Virus record (IMG/VR): IMGVR_UViG_3300035162_003828
Span: 1-20,597 of that record
Reading direction: 5' to 3' (one strand)
Origin: a virus
Length of the DNA: 20,597 bases
Positions 1-6,755 of the stretch are shown here, in pieces. A program made the translations under genes and the position numbers. Within the stretch, counting starts at the first letter, position 1, and each line of letters begins with the position of its first letter. The notes beneath the pieces are model-generated. The model saw only the letters and a list, made by a program, of their open reading frames with translations. It was not told where the DNA came from and made no database searches.

Positions 1-330
1 GGTGTAGCAATGGAAGAGTTGGAAAGGTTTTTCGGGGGTACCCCAAAATGGGTGCAGGTTCCGGGGTCAGATAAAAATAATGAGTTAAATATGTTAGAAA
101 TCCCCATCAAACAAGAAGATTATGATGATTTATATAAAGAATGGATGAACACCTTTTCAGATTTCCCAGAACATTCTTATTCAGGGTATATATACTCATG
201 GGGGGAGGTATTAAGTGAAAGTGGGGATGAGCTGAGATTTCCTGACTTAGATTATTTTTATCCAAACCATAACATAGTGGGTGATTATTTTAATGATTCA
301 CTACGAGATAATTTATATGGTGGTAACTAA
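1..330 (+). CDS. Hypothetical acidic protein, possibly 5'-partial
   Basis: I do not recognise this gene. An ATG lies at 10, giving 106 residues, but the frame stays open through bases 1-9 (Gly-Val-Ala), so the true start may lie left of the window. The protein is soluble, acidic and rich in aromatic residues (several Tyr, Phe and Trp), with no membrane segment or known motif. It ends with TAA at 328-330, which overlaps the first base of a promoter-like ATATTTATTA. It lies upstream of the large terminase, where T4-like phages often carry the small terminase, but its composition does not show the helical pattern expected of gp16, so I do not make that call. AT-rich codon use matches its neighbours. 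Confidence 0.6.
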   Translation, partial: GVAMEELERFFGGTPKWVQVPGSDKNNELNMLEIPIKQEDYDDLYKEWMNTFSDFPEHSYSGYIYSWGEVLSESGDELRFPDLDYFYPNHNIVGDYFNDSLRDNLYGGN

Positions 331-339
331 TATTTATTA
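330..339 (+). promoter_or_regulatory. Promoter-like motif ATATTTATTA
   Basis: An exact copy of the 10-base motif that recurs before head genes. It overlaps the stop of the upstream ORF and sits only 2 nt before an ATG at 342. A transcript starting at the usual distance from a -10 element would begin inside or after that ATG, so this copy may be a relic. Confidence 0.3.
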
Positions 340-341
340 AT

Positions 342-432
342 ATGAGAATTATAATAACAGAGTAGAAATATTACCTATCAGTTAGGACCCAATTATGAAT
401 CTTGGGAAAATGATAATTTAGTTACATTTTAA
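342..432 (+). pseudogene. Frameshifted or decayed mini-gene
   Basis: Seen in sequence: ATG at 342 opens MRIIITE and stops at TAG 363-365. The +1 frame is open from 358 to a TAA at 430-432 and reads like ordinary protein (NITYQLGPNYESWENDNLVTF). Skipping the T at 363 would fuse the two parts into a peptide of about 30 residues. The start resembles the 272-aa gene at 9918: both carry the motif ATATTTATTA shortly upstream and begin ATGAGAATTA, and the short leader ends in I-T-E, a possible prohead-protease site. Inference: this is the relic of a small capsid-internal protein gene, an indel-damaged gene, or a +1 frameshift gene. Chance in AT-rich DNA is not excluded. Confidence 0.3.
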
Positions 433-451
433 TAGTTTTATTCACATTTTT

Positions 452-461
452 ATATTTATTA
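452..461 (+). promoter_or_regulatory. Promoter-like motif ATATTTATTA before terminase
   Basis: Exact motif copy ending 13 nt before the terminase ATG, preceded by a T-rich stretch (441-451). If it acts as a late -10 element, the mRNA leader would be only a few bases long, consistent with the absence of a Shine-Dalgarno sequence. Confidence 0.45.
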
Positions 462-474
462 GTAAACTAATCTT

Positions 475-2271
475 ATGGATAGAGCAGAAAAATTAAAAAT
501 ATACGCACGTTGTTTAGGTGATCCCATATATGCGGTTGAAACGTTTTTGAAAACATATGATTTAACACAAAAAGGGTTTGTCCCCTTTAAGTTATATATT
601 AAACAAAAAAAAATAATAGAATCATATGAAAAACACAATAGAAATATTGTTACTAAACCTCGTCAGGCAGGTGTATCTACTACTACCGCTGCATATATTG
701 CAATAAAAATTGCTTTCGGTGACCCTAATAACCCTTGGAAAGTATTGGTATTAGCGAATAAACAAACTTTAGCTCAAGAATTTCTTAAAAAAATAAAAGA
801 TTTTTTAGATCAAATACCTGCATGGGTATGGGGAGTAAAAGAAGGTGACCCATATTTAGATATTGAAGCTAAGGGACATATAAAAACAAAGGGTACAAAA
901 TGTGAAGTTAAAGCTTTGGCGACATCTAAAGATGCTCTTAGGGGGTATACCCCTACATTCTTAATAATGGACGAGGCAGCCTTTATCGATAATGGTGCTG
1001 AGGTATTTGGTGCTGCATTAACCTCTTTGGGTACTGGTGGTAAGGTAACGTTAATATCAACACCTAATGGGCAAGATGCGTTATATTATAGAACGTATGA
1101 CGGTGCAAAGAAAGGAGACAACAATTTTAAAATTATTGAGATGCGGTGGCATGAAGATATAAGATATAATAGAAATTTAAGGTGGTTAAGGGGTGAGGAA
1201 GAAATAATTGTTTGTGAGAGTATCGGTAGAGAGAAGTTGAGGTGGGAATATAGTGGTAAAACATACGAAACTAGTAGTATCCACATAGATGATTATACTA
1301 TAATGGTTAAAGATGGGTGGAAAGCATCATCACCATGGTATGAAGAAATGTGTAGGGATATGAATGGGGATAAAAAACAAATAGCTCAAGAATTAGATGT
1401 GTCATTTGTTAGTTCTGGTGGTAACGTTATAGATGATGAATACATCGAATATCACAACGAAAACTATGTTAGAGAACCAAAATATAAGGCAGAGATGGAA
1501 AAATCTATGTGGATATGGAAAGAACCACAAGAAGGTCATAAATATATTATGGGTGTGGATGTGTCTAGAGGTGATGGGGCAGACAGTTCAACTATAGTAA
1601 TATTAGACTTCGATGGTTTAGAGCAGGTGGCTGAATTCCAATATAAGTTACCACCTGATTTATTAGCAGAAATAGTTTATAAGTATGGGAATCTTTATCA
1701 AGCATATACAGTTGTAGATATAACTGGTGGTATGGGAGTTTCAACGGTAATGAAACTTTTAGAAATGGAATATAAATATCTTCATTATGATGACCCTAAA
1801 AGTAGAAGTTTAAGTGAAAAATATGCAAAAACTCTATACAAACAAGGTGATAAAGTTCCAGGGTATAATGTAGGGAATACAAGATTACAAATGGTTAGTG
1901 ATTTAGAAGAACATGTAAGAGAAAGGAAAATAATTATTAGATCAGTTAGATTGATTTCCGAATTAAAGACTTTTGTGTATAGAAATGGTAGACCAGATCA
2001 TATGGATGGGTATCATGATGATATAATTATGGCATTGGCTATGCCAATATTCATTGTACAAACAACATTTAAAAAATTAGAAGCTATAGAAAAACAAACA
2101 AAGGCAATGTTAGATAGTTGGGTTACTGTGTCTAGTGATAATGAATCTAATAAAGTAGATAAACCACATGTTAACCCTTTCTACACTAATACCCCAACGT
2201 ACCATCCAAAAGAGGTATCTAATGGTGATAATGATAAAGGTGAATTTAATTGGTTATTTGGGATTAGATAA
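475..2271 (+). CDS. Terminase large subunit (T4 gp17-like)
   Basis: This is the DNA-packaging motor: an ATPase that pumps DNA through the portal, joined to a nuclease that cuts concatemers. It has 598 residues, close to T4 gp17 (610). The N-terminal ATPase carries a Walker A-type loop at 61-70 (KPRQAGVSTT, like the variant loops of phage terminases), a Walker B at 163-170 (LIMDEAAF) and the coupling motif LISTPNG at 193-199. The C-terminal RNase H-fold nuclease shows GVDVSRGDGADSS at 360-372 with D362, a second acidic candidate D415 (VVDITGG), and HDDIIMALAM at 514-523 with D515/D516. There is no Shine-Dalgarno; the start fits the promoter-like motif 13 nt upstream. The portal gene follows after 53 nt. 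No small subunit was recognised nearby, and the tail sheath and tube genes that sit between gp17 and gp20 in T4 are absent here. Confidence 0.96.
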   Translation: MDRAEKLKIYARCLGDPIYAVETFLKTYDLTQKGFVPFKLYIKQKKIIESYEKHNRNIVTKPRQAGVSTTTAAYIAIKIAFGDPNNPWKVLVLANKQTLAQEFLKKIKDFLDQIPAWVWGVKEGDPYLDIEAKGHIKTKGTKCEVKALATSKDALRGYTPTFLIMDEAAFIDNGAEVFGAALTSLGTGGKVTLISTPNGQDALYYRTYDGAKKGDNNFKIIEMRWHEDIRYNRNLRWLRGEEEIIVCESIGREKLRWEYSGKTYETSSIHIDDYTIMVKDGWKASSPWYEEMCRDMNGDKKQIAQELDVSFVSSGGNVIDDEYIEYHNENYVREPKYKAEMEKSMWIWKEPQEGHKYIMGVDVSRGDGADSSTIVILDFDGLEQVAEFQYKLPPDLLAEIVYKYGNLYQAYTVVDITGGMGVSTVMKLLEMEYKYLHYDDPKSRSLSEKYAKTLYKQGDKVPGYNVGNTRLQMVSDLEEHVRERKIIIRSVRLISELKTFVYRNGRPDHMDGYHDDIIMALAMPIFIVQTTFKKLEAIEKQTKAMLDSWVTVSSDNESNKVDKPHVNPFYTNTPTYHPKEVSNGDNDKGEFNWLFGIR

Positions 2272-2297
2272 TATTTATTTTTAGTAGATATTTATTA
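2271..2297 (+). promoter_or_regulatory. Doublet of promoter-like motifs before portal gene
   Basis: ATATTTATTT at 2271-2280 overlaps the last base of the terminase stop, and an exact ATATTTATTA lies at 2288-2297. Their starts are 17 bp apart. The second ends 27 nt before the portal ATG. The pair could be two staggered late start sites, or one functional element and one degenerate copy. Confidence 0.4.
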
Positions 2298-2324
2298 TAA
2301 TGGTAAAACAATATACAATATAAA

Positions 2325-4250
2325 ATGGGAAAAAAAACAATATTTCAACAGTTAGGTGACTTATTCGGACCTGAGATAAGTCAGAAACAAAGTAAATCTA
2401 GATATTCATTAGGTAATGAAGAATTACTTAAAACACAATCTAAAGAAGAATATGATTATAAAAAGTTGCACATGCAACAAAATAAATATCTTTCCGATAT
2501 GTGGACTAAGGTTGATAATGAGATATATCAACACTCAATATATTATGAAACTACTCGATTAGCTTCATACGCAGATTTTGAGGGTATGGAATTTTTTCCG
2601 GAGATAGCGGCAGCATTAGATATTTTTATGGAAGAATCTACAACCCAAAATGGGGAAGGTAGGGTTTTAAATATTTTTTCAGAAAGTAAAAGAGTTAAAA
2701 GAATATTACAAGACTTATTCTTCAATAGGTTAGACATACACACAAATTTACCTATGTGGGTAAGAAACACATGTAAATACGGTGATAATTTTTTATTTTT
2801 GAATATAGATGGTGAAGAAGGGGTAACCAACGTGAAACAATTACCCAATATATCAATAAGTAGAAAAGAAAATGATGGTTTCGGTGAAAATTCTAGTCTT
2901 GAAACGGAAGATAAATTTAACCCAGTTAAATTTATATGGGGTGATAGAGATATAGAATTTAACGCTTGGCAAGTAGCACATTTTAGACTACTGGGTGATG
3001 ATAGGAGATTACCTTATGGTACATCAGTATTGGAAAAAGCCAGAAGAATATGGAAACAACTATTACTTTCAGAAGATGCAATGTTAATATATAGAGTAAC
3101 TAGAGCACCAGAAAGAAGGATATTTAAAATATTTGTTGGTAACATTGATGAGGCAGATGTCCCAGCATATATTAATAAAATTGCTGATAACTTTAAAAGG
3201 AGTCCAGTTATTGATCAAAAAACTGGTCAAATAGATACTAGGTATAATCAAATGGCTCAAGATCAAGATTATTTTATCCCTGTTAGGGATCCTAACGCAC
3301 CTAGCCCAATTGATACTCTTCCAGGTGCAACTAATTTATCAGAAATTGCGGATATACAATATCTACAGAAAAAATTATTTACAGCTCTTAGGGTACCTAA
3401 ACCATTTTTGGGTTTCGAGGAGGTAACTGGTGAGGGTAAAAATTTAGCCCTACAAGATATTAGATTTTCAAGAACAATAAATAGAATACAACAATCGATA
3501 ATACAAGAATTAAATAAAATTGCAATTATTCATTTATATGTTTTAGGGTTAGAAGATGAATTAGAAAACTTTACATTGTCACTTAATAACCCTTCTACTC
3601 AGGCGGATATGTTAAAAACTGAACAAACACAAATGAAAGTAACACTCTATAAAGATTCTGTATCAGATGCGGGTAACGGTTTTGGGGCATATTCTATGAC
3701 TAGAGCTAAAAGAGAGATTTTAGGGATGAGTGAAGAAGAAATTAGAAATGATTTAGAACAACAAAGAATGGAAAAAGCTGCGTCTGCAGAAATGGAACAA
3801 ACTTCTACAATAATTAAGAAGACTGGTATATTTGATAGGGTGGATACTTTATATGGTGAATTCGGAACAACTCCTACTAGTGGTGGTGGTGAAGAAGGAG
3901 ATGATAGTGGTGGCGGTGACTTTGGTGGTGGCGGTAGTGACTTTGGTGGTGGCGGTAGTGACTTTGGTGCTGAGATGGAGGGTGGTGCAACCGCAGAAGC
4001 GGGTGCTGAATCTGGTGCAGCAGAAGCAGCGGTAGAGTCTACGAATAAAAAAGGTGACCTACTAGTAGAAGAAAATAAATCTAAGTTAACTAATAAAACC
4101 AAAAAATACCAGAATATTTATTTAAAAAGATTATTAGAAAGTATAGATAACGACAAAAACATAATTAATGTAGATAATGATGTAGAAAATATAAATTCTA
4201 AGATCGAACAAATGACAAAAGAGATAGACGGTTTAATACAAGGAGAATAA
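2325..4250 (+). CDS. Portal protein (T4 gp20-like)
   Basis: This forms the dodecameric portal at one capsid vertex, through which terminase packages DNA and to which the tail attaches. Length is 641 residues, against about 524 for T4 gp20. The family signature lies near residues 330-365: LPGATNLSEIADIQYLQKKL followed by FTALRVPKPFLGF, matching the gp20 pattern of LPGG-N-L, a DV.Y...KLY.AL.VP segment and a downstream helical stem (SRTINRIQQSIIQELNKIA). The extra length is C-terminal. Around residues 520-570 it becomes Gly/Ser/Asp-rich, with tandem DFGGGGS heptads at 532-545, then an Ala/Glu-rich stretch and a Lys-rich helical tail. That disordered segment is unusual for a portal. There is no Shine-Dalgarno, and the start is preceded by AATATAAA. 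It lies between terminase and a probable core protein, in T4-like order. Confidence 0.93.
   Translation: MGKKTIFQQLGDLFGPEISQKQSKSRYSLGNEELLKTQSKEEYDYKKLHMQQNKYLSDMWTKVDNEIYQHSIYYETTRLASYADFEGMEFFPEIAAALDIFMEESTTQNGEGRVLNIFSESKRVKRILQDLFFNRLDIHTNLPMWVRNTCKYGDNFLFLNIDGEEGVTNVKQLPNISISRKENDGFGENSSLETEDKFNPVKFIWGDRDIEFNAWQVAHFRLLGDDRRLPYGTSVLEKARRIWKQLLLSEDAMLIYRVTRAPERRIFKIFVGNIDEADVPAYINKIADNFKRSPVIDQKTGQIDTRYNQMAQDQDYFIPVRDPNAPSPIDTLPGATNLSEIADIQYLQKKLFTALRVPKPFLGFEEVTGEGKNLALQDIRFSRTINRIQQSIIQELNKIAIIHLYVLGLEDELENFTLSLNNPSTQADMLKTEQTQMKVTLYKDSVSDAGNGFGAYSMTRAKREILGMSEEEIRNDLEQQRMEKAASAEMEQTSTIIKKTGIFDRVDTLYGEFGTTPTSGGGEEGDDSGGGDFGGGGSDFGGGGSDFGAEMEGGATAEAGAESGAAEAAVESTNKKGDLLVEENKSKLTNKTKKYQNIYLKRLLESIDNDKNIINVDNDVENINSKIEQMTKEIDGLIQGE
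3918..3968 (+). repeat. 21-nt tandem repeat in portal gene
   Basis: Two identical 21-nt units (3918-3938 and 3939-3959), each encoding DFGGGGS, followed by a partial third (DFG, to 3968). The units are in frame, so copy-number change would alter linker length by seven residues without breaking the protein. Confidence 0.9.
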
Positions 4251-4275
4251 AAATAGACTTTTTTATAAAATCTTA

Positions 4276-4285
4276 ATATTTATTA
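4276..4285 (+). promoter_or_regulatory. Promoter-like motif ATATTTATTA before 257-aa gene
   Basis: Exact motif copy in the 46-nt gap after the portal gene, ending 11 nt before the ATG at 4297. A T-rich tract (4259-4264) lies upstream. A further exact copy at 4381-4390 is inside the coding region, so the motif alone is not proof of a promoter. Confidence 0.42.
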
Positions 4286-4296
4286 ATAAAAAAAGT

Positions 4297-5070
4297 ATGA
4301 ATAACTTTGGAAAAATAAAAGACACCTTTAACTTGATTCTATCAGAATCTATCATTAAAAAAGATAATAAAGGTAAAAAAATATTTATTAGTTACTTGAA
4401 AGAACTAAAAGAAAATAAAACATTAAAATCACAATTTTTATTGTATAAGAATTTAAGTGATAAAAAATTTACTAATGAATCGGATGCTAAATATTATATT
4501 AAAGAAAATATATCCCTTTTGAAGAATCTAAATAAAAAAGAAATTAACAGTGGGGTAAAAAAATTACTATCTTTATTAAAAGGTAAAGAATTAGTTAAAG
4601 AGAATATAGAATTGTATAACCATATTAATCTATTAGTAGAAACTAAAAAAACAGCTTCCTCTATAGACAAAATTCAAGAGTCAATTAATTTTATCACAAA
4701 AAAGATGATGGAAGTACCTGAACAAGAAGTGGAAAAATTCGAATCTGTTAATTTACCACCTAGTGTATTAACTAAAATGGCGATTAATAGATTTAATCTA
4801 AAATATAGTGATATAACAGAAAGTGAAAAAAAAATAATCAAGTCAGTTTTAAATGGTACGGAAGAATCAAAAAAAGACGTATACATAAATCTTAAAAAAG
4901 AATGTATAGAGTTAATTGATAATAGGTTGACCGAAAACTCTGATCTTGATATGAAAGATAGGTTACTCAAGGTAAAAGATAAGTTATTAAGGATGACTTA
5001 TAATTCAGATGACTATGTTGGAGATATAGGTAAGGTTTACCAGCTTAAACAATCGGTTGACGCTGATTAG
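4297..5070 (+). CDS. Helical protein, candidate prohead-core component
   Basis: I do not recognise the family from sequence alone. The 257 residues are Lys/Glu/Asn-rich and predicted to be mostly helical, without a membrane segment or enzyme motif. It sits between portal and protease, where T4 encodes the small core proteins gp67 and gp68. Several candidate sites for a gp21-type protease, (I/L)-x-E before a small residue, are visible: LSE|S at 15-18, plus IQES near 127 and ITES. The N-terminal 17 residues ending in LSE resemble the short capsid-targeting leaders of T4 internal proteins. Role as a core or internal capsid protein is therefore inference from position and sites. A promoter-like motif precedes it by 11 nt and there is no Shine-Dalgarno. 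Confidence 0.8.
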   Translation: MNNFGKIKDTFNLILSESIIKKDNKGKKIFISYLKELKENKTLKSQFLLYKNLSDKKFTNESDAKYYIKENISLLKNLNKKEINSGVKKLLSLLKGKELVKENIELYNHINLLVETKKTASSIDKIQESINFITKKMMEVPEQEVEKFESVNLPPSVLTKMAINRFNLKYSDITESEKKIIKSVLNGTEESKKDVYINLKKECIELIDNRLTENSDLDMKDRLLKVKDKLLRMTYNSDDYVGDIGKVYQLKQSVDAD

Positions 5071-5076
5071 AATCAA

Positions 5077-5092
5077 TAGTTAAATTTAACTA
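5077..5092. other. 16-nt perfect palindrome
   Basis: TAGTTAAATTTAACTA is self-complementary and lies in the gap between the 257-aa gene and the 74-aa gene, 26 nt before the latter's ATG. It could be a site for a dimeric regulator or an AT-only hairpin. In DNA this AT-rich, chance is also possible. Confidence 0.4.
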
Positions 5093-5118
5093 ATAATAAA
5101 AATTAAAAAAACAAAATT

Positions 5119-5343
5119 ATGGAAAAGGTATTCGAAAGTGTTAAAACATTTTTCTCTGGTATTACTGATTTACTAATGACATTCTTAACTGTAGGCATCT
5201 TAGCTCAGGTACTATTCGGTGGTGCAGTATTCGGGATGGATGTCGTGGGTAATGTTACGGCACTAATTGAGTCTTTAGGTAACTCAGGATTTGTAGGAAT
5301 GTTAGCAGTTGTCATATTAGTGAAATTGTTAGATAAAAAATAG
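5119..5343 (+). CDS. Small membrane protein
   Basis: A 74-residue protein of unknown function. Two hydrophobic stretches are visible, about residues 13-40 (SGITDLLMTFLTVGILAQVL and onward, rich in Gly/Phe) and 55-70 (GFVGMLAVVILVKLL). They are separated by a short polar segment and followed by a Lys-rich end, as in a two-pass inner-membrane protein. There is no signal-peptide cleavage pattern. It stands between core and protease genes and is followed 28 nt later by a strong terminator, so it ends a transcription unit. Possible roles include membrane association of the prohead initiation complex (T4 proheads assemble at the inner membrane) or a holin-like protein; neither is shown. The start is preceded by an A-rich leader typical of the window. 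Confidence 0.82.
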   Translation: MEKVFESVKTFFSGITDLLMTFLTVGILAQVLFGGAVFGMDVVGNVTALIESLGNSGFVGMLAVVILVKLLDKK

Positions 5344-5371
5344 TTATATTTTAATATAAACCAACTCAACT

Positions 5372-5397
5372 AAACCCACCTTATAGGTGGGTTTTTT
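5372..5397 (+). terminator. Rho-independent terminator
   Basis: A nine-pair stem AAACCCACC / GGTGGGTTT (5372-5380 with 5386-5394), loop TTATA, and an uninterrupted T run at 5392-5397. It is one of the few GC-rich stems in the window and should stop rightward transcripts after the 74-aa gene. Confidence 0.9.
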
Positions 5398-5402
5398 CGT
5401 GT

Positions 5403-5431
5403 TTGACAAACCTATATATATTTAGTATATT
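5403..5431 (+). promoter_or_regulatory. Sigma70-like promoter
   Basis: TTGACA at 5403-5408 and TATATT at 5426-5431 are separated by 17 bp, a near-consensus housekeeping promoter. It also fits the Bacteroidota pattern in part (TTTG at 5402-5405). It lies 5 nt after the terminator and drives towards the 146-aa gene. The late-type motif is present only as a one-mismatch version (ATATTTAGTA, 5418-5427) inside the spacer. Confidence 0.5.
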
Positions 5432-5466
5432 TTAACATAAATAACATAAAAAATAAAATATGATGA

Positions 5467-5907
5467 ATGAAAAAAAGTGGAAAGGAAATAACTTTAGAAA
5501 TAGATTCAAGTTACAAAATAGTGTTAGGTACCGTCAACAATAAAGACCCAAAAAGTATATACATTAGTTTATGTGCTTGGGGTGAACCAATGAAAGAAAC
5601 AGAATATATAAATTATGATAGTGTAATAAGTAATTTAAGAAAACAAATAAAACATAATTTACATTCTACTATAGATGTAAATGATTTTCACCTTGATAAG
5701 TATATTGTAGATTTAAATATGAGATCTTCAGGTATATGTGAGGGTAAAAGAAGTTTTATGTCATGTGAAATAACACTATTCCAAAAAAACAATATACCAG
5801 TTACTAAACCAAAGATGATAAACAGTGCCACTAACATCATAAAAAATGTAATAGGTAGTTGTTTAGATCGACAAGATCATTTTAGTTTTTATAAAACTAA
5901 AAAATAA
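5467..5907 (+). CDS. Hypothetical protein, 146 aa
   Basis: I do not recognise this gene. The protein is mixed alpha/beta in appearance, with alternating hydrophobic residues (ITLEID, YKIVLGTV, IYISLCAW) and four cysteines, and has no membrane segment. It is insulated from the upstream genes by a terminator and has its own sigma70-like promoter, so it may be expressed at a different time from the head genes. Start choice is uncertain: ATGs also occur at 5460 and 5463 in another frame, opening an overlapping 27-codon ORF that is probably fortuitous. The ATG at 5467 gives the full open frame. It lies between a membrane protein and the prohead protease, but that position alone does not define its job. 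Confidence 0.78.
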   Translation: MKKSGKEITLEIDSSYKIVLGTVNNKDPKSIYISLCAWGEPMKETEYINYDSVISNLRKQIKHNLHSTIDVNDFHLDKYIVDLNMRSSGICEGKRSFMSCEITLFQKNNIPVTKPKMINSATNIIKNVIGSCLDRQDHFSFYKTKK

Positions 5908-5926
5908 AGTTTTTCTTAATATAGAT

Positions 5927-5936
5927 ATACTTATTA
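5927..5936 (+). promoter_or_regulatory. Variant late-type motif ATACTTATTA before protease
   Basis: One mismatch from ATATTTATTA, ending 15 nt before the protease ATG. The upstream AAGTTTTTCTTAA resembles the sequence before a similar variant on the opposite strand (19237-19246). Confidence 0.38.
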
Positions 5937-5951
5937 GTAAAGTATGTCACT

Positions 5952-6644
5952 ATGTTAGAAATATTAAAGAGTAATGAGGTAAATAAAAAAGGTATTCTTG
6001 TAGAATATGATTCAGGATACATATCACCGAAAGATAATAAACATTTTATTAATGAAATAAATAAATTATCTAAGGGTGGTACAATAGTTGAGGATCCTTT
6101 GATTGTTTATGCTGTAATGCAGAAATACGGTGTTGAGAATAAAAATGAAAGAATATACCCTGAAAATATTTTAAGGAGAGAAGCTGAAAACTATACCAAA
6201 CTCATTGACGAAAGAAGGGCAATGGGTGAAGCTGACCATCCGGAGAGTTCAATAGTATCTATAAGTAGAATTTCACATAACGTCACAGAATTATGGTGGG
6301 AAGGAAATGTTCTAATGGGAAAGTTGGAAATTATAATGTCACCGGGATTTATTAATCAAGGAATTATCTCTTGTGAGGGGGATTTAGTCGCCAATTTACT
6401 ACGTAATAATTTAAAGATGGGTGTATCTTCTAGAGGAGTGGGTTCTTTAGAGAAGGAACATGGGAAAAACATTGTTCAAGATGACTTTGAGTTAATATGT
6501 TGGGACGTGGTAACATCACCATCCACTCCCGGATCTTGGATATATAATAGGGAACCAAATAAGGAAGAACAAATGTCAGAATCTAAGGATATGTCTGATA
6601 AGAATTTACTTATTGGATCTTTAGATGATTTTTTATGTGACTAA
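5952..6644 (+). CDS. Prohead core protease (T4 gp21-like)
   Basis: This serine protease is assembled inside the prohead, where it digests scaffold and trims capsid proteins before DNA packaging. At 230 residues it matches T4 gp21 (about 212). The catalytic pattern of the family is present: His96 in GEADHPES (93-99), the serine in GVSSRGVGS (S159/S160, 157-165), and an acidic residue D185 in ELICWDVVTSPST. The N-terminal part contains the conserved NERIYP segment (65-70) seen in this protease family. An out-of-frame ATG at 5944 opens only four codons. The scaffold gene follows, as in T4 (21-22-23). Candidate substrates with (I/L)-x-E sites are encoded on both sides. Confidence 0.93.
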   Translation: MLEILKSNEVNKKGILVEYDSGYISPKDNKHFINEINKLSKGGTIVEDPLIVYAVMQKYGVENKNERIYPENILRREAENYTKLIDERRAMGEADHPESSIVSISRISHNVTELWWEGNVLMGKLEIIMSPGFINQGIISCEGDLVANLLRNNLKMGVSSRGVGSLEKEHGKNIVQDDFELICWDVVTSPSTPGSWIYNREPNKEEQMSESKDMSDKNLLIGSLDDFLCD

Positions 6645-6679
6645 AATACCACAAAATTCATACTTTTCTTATTTTCCCT

Positions 6680-6689
6680 ATATTTATTA
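6680..6689 (+). promoter_or_regulatory. Promoter-like motif ATATTTATTA before scaffold
   Basis: Exact copy 66 nt before the scaffold ATG, the longest leader among the motif-bearing genes. A T-rich stretch (6663-6676) precedes it, and a 6-bp hairpin lies in the leader. Confidence 0.45.
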
Positions 6690-6696
6690 AAAAACA

Positions 6697-6712
6697 TGGT
6701 ACATTAGTGCCA
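6697..6712 (+). other. Short hairpin in scaffold mRNA leader
   Basis: TGGTAC (6697-6702) can pair with GTGCCA (6707-6712) across the loop ATTA, with one G-U pair. It is followed by A-rich rather than T-rich sequence, so it is not a terminator. It could stabilise the leader, or it may be chance. Confidence 0.3.
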
Positions 6713-6755
6713 AAATAAAATATTCTAATAATATAAAATAAACAAAAAGAATTAA

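Noticed and set aside
10-330. Small terminase subunit upstream of the large terminase
   Set aside because: Position is suggestive, but the aromatic, acidic composition lacks the helical core expected of gp16-like proteins.
3647-4102. 151-codon minus-strand ORF opposite the portal C-terminus, Pro/Ser-rich
   Set aside because: It is the antisense shadow of the Gly-rich repeat region of the portal gene; repeats keep the opposite frame open.
4381-4390. Exact ATATTTATTA inside the 257-aa coding region
   Set aside because: It encodes part of a Lys/Ile/Phe/Ser run, with no gene start downstream; treated as a background occurrence that lowers confidence in the motif.
5460-5543. 27-codon ORF starting ATGATGAAT, overlapping the start of the 146-aa gene
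   Set aside because: It is short and out of frame with a full-length gene; probably fortuitous, though it makes the start region ambiguous.
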